The translations under genes and the position numbers were made by a program. Below the pieces are notes generated by a model. That model was not told the DNA's origin, searched no databases, and worked only from the letters and a program-made list of their open reading frames with translations. This document shows positions 1 to 6,481 of a DNA stretch of 42,709 nt, piece after piece (positions within the stretch are counted from its first letter, which is position 1; every line of letters starts with the position of its first letter). Source of the DNA: Deltaproteobacteria bacterium (lineage in GTDB: Bacteria; UBA10199; SBBF01); contig JACPFC010000037.1 in the NCBI GenBank assembly GCA_016183175.1, positions 1-42,709 on the forward strand, in the 5' to 3' direction.

Positions 1-5
1 TAAAG

Positions 6-25
6 CGTCTCGCATGCGCGAGACG
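6..25. other. Perfect 8-bp hairpin left of the tRNA cluster
   Basis: Arms CGTCTCGC and GCGAGACG flank the loop ATGC. On the minus strand it lies downstream of tRNA-Thr(GGT), where a tuf leader would be expected. No T-run follows on that strand, so a classical intrinsic terminator is not supported. It may be an RNA-processing or regulatory hairpin. Confidence 0.5.
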
Positions 26-70
26 GTAGAGCAACTCCATCTCTAGTCTCTGCCTAAGCAATCTCCCTTG

Positions 71-143
71 AGCCGATGACCGGAATCGAACCGGTGACCT
101 ACTCCTTACCATGGAGTTGCTCTACCAACTGAGCTACATCGGC
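71..143 (-). tRNA. tRNA-Thr (anticodon GGT)
   Basis: The reverse complement folds as a standard cloverleaf of 73 nt. The acceptor GCCGATG pairs with CATCGGC and the discriminator is T. The D-stem is GCTC/GAGC, the anticodon stem ACTCC/GGAGT has loop ATGGTAA, and the T-stem is ACCGG/CCGGT with loop TTCGATT. No CCA is encoded. It is the last tRNA of the cluster, matching thrT in the conserved thrU-tyrU-glyT-thrT-tuf arrangement. Confidence 0.96.
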
Positions 144-160
144 AAATTCCAACTCCCTTG

Positions 161-233
161 AGCGGGAGACGAGGCTCGAACTCGCGACCCTCAGCTTGGA
201 AGGCTGATGCTCTACCAACTGAGCTACTCCCGC
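161..233 (-). tRNA. tRNA-Gly (anticodon TCC)
   Basis: The reverse complement gives acceptor GCGGGAG/CTCCCGC, D-stem GCTC/GAGC, anticodon stem TCAGC/GCTGA with loop CTTCCAA, and T-loop TTCGAGC. CCA is not encoded. It lies 17 nt upstream of tRNA-Thr(GGT) on the same strand and corresponds to glyT of the conserved cluster. Confidence 0.96.
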
Positions 234-260
234 AGAATCCGCCTCCGGCGGCTTGTTGCT

Positions 261-342
261 GGTTGATTGTCGATGGTTGATGGAGGAAAAAACCTCTATC
301 GACTATCACCCATCAACGATCAACCATCCCGACATAGTCGGG
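261..342. repeat. Imperfect inverted repeat and small hairpin between tRNA genes
   Basis: The left arm (from 261, GGTTGATTGTCGATGG) and the right arm (ending about 327, CATCAACGATCAACC) are imperfectly complementary around an A-rich centre near 287-292. A perfect hairpin CCCGAC-ATA-GTCGGG follows at 328-342. A related CCCGAC/GTCGGG hairpin lies upstream of proS (about 3597-3608). It fills the Gly-Tyr tRNA spacer and probably becomes part of the tRNA precursor. Confidence 0.6.
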
Positions 343-346
343 ATTG

Positions 347-429
347 TGGAGGGGGAAGGATTCGAACCTTCGAAGGCATAAGCCGGCAGATTTACAGTCT
401 GCTCCCTTTGGCCGCTCGGGCACCCCTCC
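347..429 (-). tRNA. tRNA-Tyr (anticodon GTA)
   Basis: A class II tRNA of 83 nt. The acceptor GGAGGGG pairs with CCCCTCC and the discriminator is A. The anticodon loop CTGTAAA carries GTA, a long variable arm follows, and the T-loop is TTCGAAT. It corresponds to tyrU in the conserved tRNA-tuf cluster. Confidence 0.95.
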
Positions 430-437
430 CCTGAACT

Positions 438-525
438 GCAGGGCGTAGGGTTTAGGGCTTAGAGTTTAGGGAATAAAAAAATTCTGAATCTCTCTACGCC
501 CTAAGCCCTATGCCCTAAACCCTGC
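438..525. repeat. TAGGGTTTAGGG-type inverted repeat
   Basis: The left arm is rich in GTAGGGTTTAGGGCTTAG and the right arm in CCCTAAGCCCTATGCCCTAA. The arms are largely complementary around an AT-rich centre. It occupies the spacer between tRNA-Thr(TGT) and tRNA-Tyr. A second copy of the family is at 708-779. Confidence 0.75.
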
Positions 526-533
526 CGTTGATG

Positions 534-606
534 AGCCGACGGCCGGGGTCGAACCGGCGACCTACTGATTACAAATCAGTTGCTCTACCAGCTGAGCTAC
601 GTCGGC
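534..606 (-). tRNA. tRNA-Thr (anticodon TGT)
   Basis: The reverse complement gives acceptor GCCGACG/CGTCGGC with discriminator T. The D-arm is GCTC/GAGC, the anticodon stem ACTGA/TCAGT has loop TTTGTAA, and the T-loop is TTCGACC. It is the promoter-proximal tRNA of the cluster and corresponds to thrU. Its 5' end is duplicated at 681-701. Confidence 0.96.
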
Positions 607-680
607 AAAATCGAAACCCCCGGGTGTCAATCATCTCCGCCCCCACCTCGCTCGAACCAGTGGCGCTCGGCGGGGACCCC

Positions 681-701
681 CCAGCTGAGCTACGTCGGCA
701 A
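681..701 (-). other. tRNA-Thr 5'-end fragment (duplicated)
   Basis: These 21 nt are identical to 588-608, the acceptor-plus-D-arm start of tRNA-Thr(TGT). The sequence beyond it has a TTCGA-like motif near 650 but no matching 3' acceptor strand and no anticodon arm. It looks like a decayed or partial tRNA copy within the leader of the tRNA transcript. Confidence 0.7.
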
Positions 702-707
702 GCAACT

Positions 708-779
708 GCAGGGCATAGGGTTTAGAGCGTAGGGCTTAGGGTTTCTCGTATTCCCTAAACCCTATTCCCTAAACCCTGC
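708..779. repeat. Second TAGGG-type inverted repeat
   Basis: GCATAGGGTTTAGAGCGTAG on the left and CCCTATTCCCTAAACCCTGC on the right form an imperfect hairpin of the same family as 438-525. Between here and the promoter at 927 (about 780-926) I see only AT-rich non-coding sequence. Confidence 0.7.
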
Positions 780-926
780 TTTTAATCACCCTTCCAAATC
801 AAAATCTCAAAGAACAAAAAAATCGCCCAAGACCTCCCCCTACGTGGCAGACATAACCAACCGAATTTATTAATTATTTTTAAATGGCCCTCCGGCCGAA
901 TCCGGGTAATGGAAAAAAGTCGGCCG

Positions 927-955
927 ACCTTATTTAAAAAGGGCTTTTATGTCAA
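927..955 (-). promoter_or_regulatory. Sigma70-type promoter for the tRNA cluster
   Basis: On the minus strand, TTGACA (950-955) and TAAGGT (927-932) are separated by exactly 17 nt. A GC-rich stretch, CGGCCGAC, follows the -10 box. GC-rich discriminators are typical of stringently controlled stable-RNA promoters. It would give a leader of about 310 nt before the first tRNA. Confidence 0.65.
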
Positions 956-970
956 GAACAAAGGAGTGAT

Positions 971-1294
971 TCAATGAAGTGTAACCGGGGTGATCGCGGG
1001 AGAAGAATCGAGAAGGGCATTTTTCTGATCCATGAGCCCTTGTTCGACCTTGCAAAGCTTTTCCGGATTCAGACGTCCCAGCAGTTCGCGGGCCCGAAAA
1101 TAGACCTTTTTATGCTCGTCAATCTGGTCCAAAAGGGACTGGCGATGGGCAAAAGGAAGGGGCTGTTTGAGATTCAAAATGGCATATTCGAATCCGAACG
1201 ACGATTTGGTGAGGGTGGCCTCCAACTGCACCGTTAATTCCTCAACCTGTGCCCCATCACTTCCCGCCGACTGAATGTCTCTTTGAAAATTCAT
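971..1294 (-). CDS. Small hypothetical protein (107 aa)
   Basis: I do not recognise this family. The product is hydrophilic and probably mostly helical, with no signal peptide, membrane segment or cysteine motif; the N-terminus begins MNFQRDIQSAGSDGAQ. I chose the ATG at 1294 because the minus-strand sequence AGAGGCAAAG ends directly before it and offers a GAGG ribosome site. Longer in-frame starts (1336, 1450) lack one and add an atypical AT-rich region. Codon use (GCC, CTC, CGG, GAA) matches neighbouring genes, which favours this frame over the opposite-strand frame at 974-1237. It lies alone between the tRNA promoter and pyrF. Confidence 0.6.
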   Translation of the reverse strand: MNFQRDIQSAGSDGAQVEELTVQLEATLTKSSFGFEYAILNLKQPLPFAHRQSLLDQIDEHKKVYFRARELLGRLNPEKLCKVEQGLMDQKNALLDSSPAITPVTLH

Positions 1295-1473
1295 CTTTGC
1301 CTCTGTACCCCTTAATAGAAGCAAAGACTCGGCCATCCCGCGTTGAATGAAGATTAAATTACATAACTTATTGAATTTATTTATAATTATTAATGTGTCG
1401 TGGAACGGAAAATGGGCCAACAAAAGAGGGTTTTGGGGGGTGTACCCCACAATAATAAGTTAAATTTAAAGAT

Positions 1474-2175
1474 TCAGGGTAGTAGACTCGCCATGACATT
1501 TTCGATGACTTTTAGAGGACGCTTGGCCTCGATAACGGGGCGGCCAATCACCAGATAATCGCTTCCGTTCTGAAGGGCCTCTGCGGGAGCGAGAATCCTT
1601 TTCTGGTCGTCCGATGGACTATCGGGAAGACGAATGCCCGGCGTCACGATGCAAAAATTCCTTCCCGCTTTCTTGCGGATCGCCCCCGCTTCCAGGCCGG
1701 AGGCAACCACGCCATCAAGCCCCGATTTTTGTGACAAAGAGGCGAGGGAGGCAACCTGATCGTCAACCGAAAGAGGAATATTCAATTCGTGAAGATCTTC
1801 GAAACTTGTCAACACCGTGACGCCGACCGCCAGAGGCGGGGCCATATGCTTTTTTTCGGCTGTTTCCAGAGATGCCTCTTTGGCCCGCCTCATCATTTCG
1901 GAACCGCCGGAGGCATGAACATCAAACATCCAGATCCCCATTTTTGTCGCTGTCTCGGCAGAGCGGGCAACGGTATTTGGAATATCGTGAAATTTCAGGT
2001 CGAGAAAAACCCGGACCTCCTGGTTGACAATCCGCTCCACAACACGCCGGCCAAACGAAGTAAACAGTTCAAAACCGACCTTGAAGGCGCATCCCGTCAC
2101 CTTGAGCTTATGAACCAGATTGAGCGCCTTGAGGGAAGACGAGGTGTCGAGGGCAATGATGAGGGGGTTATGCAT
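1474..2175 (-). CDS. pyrF: Orotidine 5'-phosphate decarboxylase
   Basis: Converts OMP to UMP, the last step of de novo pyrimidine synthesis, in the cytoplasm. Numbered from the chosen start, the catalytic Lys-Asp-Lys-Asp set is K32, D59, K61 and D64. The last three lie in DLKFHDIPNTV, and the spacing fits the family. Near the C-terminus PGIRLP and the phosphate-binding VIGRPV are present. Length (233 aa) is normal for the bacterial short form. I chose the ATG at 2175, giving MHNPLIIALDTSS, because the upstream ATG at 2196 would add residues outside the fold. No clear Shine-Dalgarno is visible: the upstream DNA is the AT-rich repeat at 2178-2316. No other pyrimidine gene is adjacent. Confidence 0.95.
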   Translation of the reverse strand: MHNPLIIALDTSSSLKALNLVHKLKVTGCAFKVGFELFTSFGRRVVERIVNQEVRVFLDLKFHDIPNTVARSAETATKMGIWMFDVHASGGSEMMRRAKEASLETAEKKHMAPPLAVGVTVLTSFEDLHELNIPLSVDDQVASLASLSQKSGLDGVVASGLEAGAIRKKAGRNFCIVTPGIRLPDSPSDDQKRILAPAEALQNGSDYLVIGRPVIEAKRPLKVIENVMASLLP

Positions 2176-2177
2176 AA

Positions 2178-2316
2178 GGCAAATTCCAAATCCCAAATCT
2201 CAAATCCCAAATAAACTCCAAAAAAACAAATTCCAATGCCCAAAACAAATGCGTTTTGGAAATTTGAACTTTGAAATTTGGATTTTGTTTGGAATTTGGA
2301 ATTTGGTCATTGGAAT
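2178..2316. repeat. AT-rich inverted repeat, GGAATTTGGAATTTG family (A)
   Basis: The left part reads CAAATTCCAAATCCCAAATC and the right part GGAATTTGGAATTTGG, around a centre near CAAAACAAATGCGTTTTGG. It could fold into a long imperfect hairpin. It fills the whole pyrF-proS spacer. Family A also occurs inside the 5' ends of two metalloprotease genes (6417-6474 and 7815-7918). Confidence 0.85.
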
Positions 2317-2319
2317 TTA

Positions 2320-3579
2320 TTATACCTGGAGTTTAAAACTTAACAACGATATCGCCTGATCCACCGGCACGACTTCCTTCTTTCCGGTCCGGCGTTCCTT
2401 GATTTCCACCTCGTTTTTTTCCAGACCACGGGGACCAATGACAAGCTGGTACGGAATGCCGATGAGATCGGCGTCGTTCAATTTGACCCCCGCCCGTTCG
2501 TCCCGTTCATCCCAGAGAACATCCACTCCTTTGGCCCCAAGTTCCTCATAAAATTTTTTCGAGGCCTCCATGACCTTCACATCGGAAGACAAAGAGACGA
2601 TGTCAACGGCATAAGGGGCGAGGGCCGGCGGCCAGATGATTCCCTTTTCGTCATGGTTCTGCTCGATCGCCGCAGACGCCGTCCGGCCGATGCCGATGCC
2701 GTAGCATCCCATGACGATCAATTGCTCCGCCCCTTTTTCGTCGAGATAAATCGCCTTGAGCGCCTTGGAGTATTTTGTGCCGAGGTAAAACACCTGCCCG
2801 ACTTCAATACCGCGGTGGGCCTCCATGACCCCTTTGGAACACCGGGGGCATTTTTCGCCCTCTTTGGCCTCCGCTTTTTCGATATTGGCGGCGTAGTCGC
2901 ACTTGTCGCACGAAAAAACGGCGTCTTCTCCGGAGGAGGCCAGGACCTGAAACTCATGTGAAAGGGTCCCGCCGATGACGCCGGTGCCGGCCTCCACGGC
3001 GCGGAATTTCAATCCGGAACGCCCGAAAATTTTCCGATAGGCCTCATAGTACCGCTGATAGCTCTTTTTGGCCTCTTCTTCATTCAAGTCGAACGAGTAG
3101 CAGTCCTTCATGATAAACTCGCGCCCGCGCATCAGGCCAAAGCGCGGCCTTATCTCGTCGCGGAATTTTGTCTGAATCTGATACAGGCTCAACGGAAGCT
3201 GGCGGTACGACCGGATTTCCCTGCGGACCATGTCGGTAATCACCTCCTCGTGCGTGGGGCCGAGGCAAAAATCGCGGTCGTTCCGGTCTTTGACCCGCAG
3301 GAGCTCCTTGCCGTAAACATCCCACCGCCCTGTCTCTTTCCAGAGCTCCGCCGGAAGGACCACCGGCAAAAGCACCTCCTGCGCGCCGACAGAGTTCATC
3401 TCTTCACGAACGATTTTTTCGATTTTTTGTATGACCCGTAGACCCAAAGGGAGATAGTTGTAGATACCGGAGGCCAGTTTGCGGATAAAGCCGCCGCGGA
3501 GCAGGAGCTTGTGGCTTATGACTTCCGCCTCGGCGGGCACCTCGCGGAGCGTGGGCATGAAAAATTGGGAGGCGCGCAT
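2320..3579 (-). CDS. proS: Prolyl-tRNA synthetase, short form without the editing insertion
   Basis: A class II aminoacyl-tRNA synthetase charging tRNA-Pro. Class II signatures are visible: motif 2 region [12 protein letters not shown] (144-155), the substrate-loop CLGPTHEEV (105-113) and motif 3 [10 protein letters not shown] (291-300). The anticodon-binding domain is C-terminal. At 419 aa it is far shorter than the usual bacterial form (about 570 aa). The sequence runs from [10 protein letters not shown] straight into EKCPRCSKG, exactly where the roughly 180-residue INS (Ala-tRNA-Pro editing) domain normally sits. The flanking Cys pairs (C224/C227 and C244/C247) remain and suggest a small zinc knuckle. 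Catalytic motifs are intact, so this looks like a functional minimal enzyme rather than a pseudogene. A small hairpin precedes the start and no strong Shine-Dalgarno is seen. Confidence 0.95.
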   Translation of the reverse strand: MRASQFFMPTLREVPAEAEVISHKLLLRGGFIRKLASGIYNYLPLGLRVIQKIEKIVREEMNSVGAQEVLLPVVLPAELWKETGRWDVYGKELLRVKDRNDRDFCLGPTHEEVITDMVRREIRSYRQLPLSLYQIQTKFRDEIRPRFGLMRGREFIMKDCYSFDLNEEEAKKSYQRYYEAYRKIFGRSGLKFRAVEAGTGVIGGTLSHEFQVLASSGEDAVFSCDKCDYAANIEKAEAKEGEKCPRCSKGVMEAHRGIEVGQVFYLGTKYSKALKAIYLDEKGAEQLIVMGCYGIGIGRTASAAIEQNHDEKGIIWPPALAPYAVDIVSLSSDVKVMEASKKFYEELGAKGVDVLWDERDERAGVKLNDADLIGIPYQLVIGPRGLEKNEVEIKERRTGKKEVVPVDQAISLLSFKLQV

Positions 3580-3611
3580 GGAGAGAAAGGTTTACCCGAC
3601 TGTCGGGGAAT

Positions 3612-3727
3612 GTCAAATGTCAAAGTCCAAATTTCAAAAAAATTCCAAAAATACAAAAGACAATGAGTTCATTTGACATTGTCTTTTTTGAGTTTCTTTT
3701 GACATTTGAACTTTGACATTTGAACTT
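3612..3727. repeat. AT-rich inverted repeat, TTTGACATTTGAACTTTG family (B)
   Basis: The left arm has CAAATGTCAAAGTCCAAATT and the right arm repeats TTTGACATTTGAACTTTG. The arms are complementary around a centre near 3665-3685. The repeat spans the proS-metalloprotease junction and supplies the last ~19 codons and the stop codon of the metalloprotease gene ending at 3669. Other copies are at 18577-18680 and 31300-31416. Confidence 0.85.
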
Positions 3728-5120
3728 TCAGAAAGAGCAAGCCGGCAAGATTCAGCAAGATCAAGATGAGTACCCACTGGCCCAACACCCCAGACCCCCG
3801 AGCCCGCTCCAGACTGCAACCGATCAGCTCCTCGCAATTGTCGAAATTCCCGCCGTCACCGCAGGTGGTAGAGGAGCCGGAACTGTCGTCACCATCGCCG
3901 CCGGAGGAGGTCCCCCCCGACGATTCGGTGGAAATGGTTCCGAGGTCGGTTGTGCTTCCCGCCGTGCAGTCGGTGACGGTGCCGATTTCTTCCTCCTCAA
4001 TGCCGGTCAACTGCCCCGACCCGCAGGGACCGACGCTACTGCCGCCAACCCACGAGGAGTCAATCGGCCTGACGGTAATGGTGTAGTCCTTGGCCGGATC
4101 GAGACCCCGCAACGTAAAGGCGCCGCAATCGGACAGACATTCCCCATCGCCGTCGGTATAGCTGTCGCCATCGGTATCCTCCGCGGCGGCAAAGGCGCCG
4201 GAGACGACGGCGATCGCGTCGGCCTCATCCACCGTCTCGGCCTGCACATCGGCGCACCGCAGATCATTGCCGTCGGTATCCTGAAGAACGCCGGTGACGG
4301 CGCAGAGTTCATCTTCCCATGTCGTCACACCGTAGAGCGTCAGCGCGGCCACCTCGTCGTCGCGGGAGGGGGTGATCTGGTCGGGGGAGTCGTAGGCAAC
4401 CGGGAACATGGTGGGAAGGGCATCGCAGTCGCCATCGCTGTCCGTATCGCATCCCGATTCGGCCAGATCCTGGTTGACCTGCGTGTGGTCGAAGCCGATC
4501 ATGTGGCCGATTTCGTGAACCATGGTGAAATCGAGATCGTCCTCGGTAAACTCCACCGCGGCATCGGCGCACTCGTCGTCGGTATCGTTGGGATTGTCGG
4601 CCAGGCAAAAGCAGTTGAAAAGGGCCTGACCGTCAACAATCTCCGAGCCGTCGTCGTTAAAGGCGTCGGCCCCCGCAAACCCGAGGACATAAAGTTTGTT
4701 GGCGCTTCCGAAGACATCCTCCACAATCTCCCCGTCATCGTCGAAGATGACCGGATTGAGGCTGTCGGTCTCCCCCGTGTCTCCGTCAAACAAGACAATA
4801 AAATCGGTGTAGTTGGAACCGTCCACCGATCCGATGGCGCCTGTCTCCAGATCGAAGGAGAACTGAATTTTTTCGATGGAACTCCAGTTTTCCAGATTGT
4901 CCGAGAGTAGGGTCAGCATCTGGGCATTCGTGAAGGTGGCGCATGCGCCCGATTCGGGGTTGAGTTCCACATCCCCCGAATTGTCCCAGGCGGCGGCCAC
5001 CCCTTCCTCGTTCACAGCAAGCGGCCCACCGGCGAAAACGGGTGAGGAAAAAAGAATTAAAAAGAAAAGAGGACCGATCAGGCCGAGGATGAATTTTTCT
5101 TTCTCTTTAGCAGGGCGCAC
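3669..5120 (-). CDS. Secreted matrixin-like metalloprotease, paralogue 1
   Basis: A predicted exported zinc endopeptidase of the metzincin/matrixin type. A signal peptide (Lys-rich start, then LGLIGPLFFLILF, cleavage near VFA-GG) precedes a long acidic domain. The zinc site HEIGHMIGFDH starts at residue 202 (H202, E203, H206, H212), and a TMFPV segment about 35 residues on supplies a candidate Met-turn. Aspartate-rich Ca-binding-like strings and paired cysteines follow, then a C-terminal GCSL motif, a membrane segment and a basic tail. The start is a GTG; it overlaps the end of the upstream paralogue by 43 nt, and no later in-frame start keeps the signal peptide. The final residues (about KVQMSKFKCQKKLK) are translated from repeat family B. 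Last gene of a four-gene operon. Substrate is unknown. Confidence 0.8.
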   Translation of the reverse strand: MRPAKEKEKFILGLIGPLFFLILFSSPVFAGGPLAVNEEGVAAAWDNSGDVELNPESGACATFTNAQMLTLLSDNLENWSSIEKIQFSFDLETGAIGSVDGSNYTDFIVLFDGDTGETDSLNPVIFDDDGEIVEDVFGSANKLYVLGFAGADAFNDDGSEIVDGQALFNCFCLADNPNDTDDECADAAVEFTEDDLDFTMVHEIGHMIGFDHTQVNQDLAESGCDTDSDGDCDALPTMFPVAYDSPDQITPSRDDEVAALTLYGVTTWEDELCAVTGVLQDTDGNDLRCADVQAETVDEADAIAVVSGAFAAAEDTDGDSYTDGDGECLSDCGAFTLRGLDPAKDYTITVRPIDSSWVGGSSVGPCGSGQLTGIEEEEIGTVTDCTAGSTTDLGTISTESSGGTSSGGDGDDSSGSSTTCGDGGNFDNCEELIGCSLERARGSGVLGQWVLILILLNLAGLLFLKVQMSKFKCQKKLKKDNVK

Positions 5121-6481
5121 CGGACATATAGAATACCAGCTATCATCAAAAAAAACATCAAATTTTCTTTTTCACCGGATGAAGGGATCGAACAGCCGCA
5201 ACCCCCTCCTCCCTCATCGCTTCCGACGCAACCGTCCTCGTCGGGACAGGAGATGGTCGCCACCGCTTCGAGGGCCCGTGTCGATCCTCCCACACAATCC
5301 CCCGCGGTCACTTCGTCGATTTCCTCCTCCTCCACATAATCGAGTTGCGCCGAATTGCAGGGGTTGATCCCGGAACCCCCCCTCCATTGCGAATCGATCG
5401 GCTTGACGGTGATGGTGTAGCTTTTGGAAGGGTCGAGGCCGCGGAGAATAAAATCGCCACAGTTCGAAAAACATTCGCCGTCGTCTTGCGTGTCGCCGTC
5501 GCCGTTTGAGTCTCTCTGCGGCGAGAAGGCCCCCGAGACGACGGCAATGGTATCGGCGGGGGTACCGGTTTCCGCCTGAATATCGGCGCACCGGAGCGGG
5601 TCGCCATTGGCATCCTCGAGCGTCCCGGTGACGGTGCAAAAACTTGAGGCGAAGGCCGATCCACCGTACAGCGTCAAAGCGGCCACTTCATCATCCCTCT
5701 GCGGGGTGATCTGGTCGGGGGCATCCACCGACTGCGGGTACATGGCAGGAAGGGCGTCGCAATCCCCTTCCGTGTCGGTGTTGCAACTCCCCTCCCCAAT
5801 CGACTGGTTGACCTGCGTGTGATCCAGCCCCAAAAGGTGGCCGAATTCGTGCATGATGGTGAAATTCAGATCGTCCTCCGTAAAGACAACCCCGCCGGGG
5901 CACGAGCCGGAAGGGCTTCCCGTCTGGCACCGGCAGTTGAAAAAGGCCTGCCCTTCCAGGATTTCGGAGCAGTCGTCGTTGAAAATGGCGGGGCCCGCGA
6001 AACCAAGGACGGAAAAACGGTTCCCGGCCCCGAAGATGTCGTCCGTAATGGTTCCGTCGTCGTCAAAGACGACCGGGGTGAGGTCATCCCCATCATCGCC
6101 GCAGTCGGATGAGGCGGTAAAAAGAGAGGAGTAATTCGAATTATCAATTGAACCGATGATTCCCGTTTCGGGGTCAAACGAAAGGGTAATGTCTGTGATG
6201 CCGGACCATTGCGAAAGATTTTCCCCGATCTTTGTCAGCATCGCGCCGTTGTCAAACGAACCGCACGATCCCGATTCGGGGTGATAGGCAATCGCCGCGG
6301 AATTATCCCAGGCGGCGGGAACCCCCTCTGTGTTCACCAGAAAGGGGCCGCCCGCCCGGCCGACAGTTGGCGTCAGTAGAAAAAAAGATAGTAAGATAAT
6401 GACGGAATGTTTTGAACATTGAAATTTGTTTTTTGAAATTTGTTTGGAATTTGGAATTTGAAATTTGAAATTTTGCGCCAT
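5078..6481 (-). CDS. Secreted matrixin-like metalloprotease, paralogue 2
   Basis: Same architecture as its two neighbours. The zinc motif HEFGHLLGLDH begins at residue 211, followed by AMYPQ as a candidate Met-turn, then a Cys-rich region with LRGLDPSKSYTITVKPID, which resembles a carboxypeptidase-regulatory-like fold. The C-terminus is GGGCGCSIP, a hydrophobic segment and KRKK, very like MYXO-CTERM sorting tails. I chose the ATG at 6481 because it overlaps the stop codon of the upstream paralogue (TGATG), indicating translational coupling. The n-region of the signal peptide (FKFQIPNSKQISKNKFQ) is translated from repeat family A, and the hydrophobic core SVIILLSFFLLTPTVG follows. Length 467 aa. 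Confidence 0.82.
   Translation of the reverse strand: MAQNFKFQIPNSKQISKNKFQCSKHSVIILLSFFLLTPTVGRAGGPFLVNTEGVPAAWDNSAAIAYHPESGSCGSFDNGAMLTKIGENLSQWSGITDITLSFDPETGIIGSIDNSNYSSLFTASSDCGDDGDDLTPVVFDDDGTITDDIFGAGNRFSVLGFAGPAIFNDDCSEILEGQAFFNCRCQTGSPSGSCPGGVVFTEDDLNFTIMHEFGHLLGLDHTQVNQSIGEGSCNTDTEGDCDALPAMYPQSVDAPDQITPQRDDEVAALTLYGGSAFASSFCTVTGTLEDANGDPLRCADIQAETGTPADTIAVVSGAFSPQRDSNGDGDTQDDGECFSNCGDFILRGLDPSKSYTITVKPIDSQWRGGSGINPCNSAQLDYVEEEEIDEVTAGDCVGGSTRALEAVATISCPDEDGCVGSDEGGGGCGCSIPSSGEKENLMFFLMIAGILYVRCALLKRKKNSSSA
6417..6474. repeat. Repeat family A inside the signal-peptide coding region of paralogue 2
   Basis: GGAATTTGGAATTTG units lie within the first 25 codons of the gene starting at 6481. 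They encode an Asn/Ser/Lys/Phe/Gln-rich n-region without disrupting the frame. Confidence 0.8.

Noticed and set aside
438-779. Possible telomere because of TTTAGGG/CCCTAAA units
   Set aside because: The units are few, irregular and arranged as inverted repeats between bacterial tRNA genes, not as a terminal tandem array.
974-1237. Plus-strand ORF with a good Shine-Dalgarno (AAAGGAG) opposite the small hypothetical gene
   Set aside because: The minus-strand frame has codon use like neighbouring genes and a hydrophilic, protein-like composition; the plus frame is Arg/Gly/Leu-rich in the way of an antisense shadow. The ribosome-site match is the only argument for it.
2178-2316. CRISPR-like array from the regularly spaced AAATTCCAAAT units
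   Set aside because: The units are short, nearly contiguous and palindromic, without unique spacers or cas genes.
2320-3579. proS as a truncated pseudogene
   Set aside because: All class II motifs and the anticodon-binding domain are present and the missing part is exactly the INS domain, so it reads as a minimal enzyme.
3720-4910. 396-codon plus-strand ORF
   Set aside because: It is the antisense of the first metalloprotease gene, whose signal peptide, zinc motif and paralogues leave no doubt about the strand; the plus product is Gly/Val/Ile-rich without motifs.
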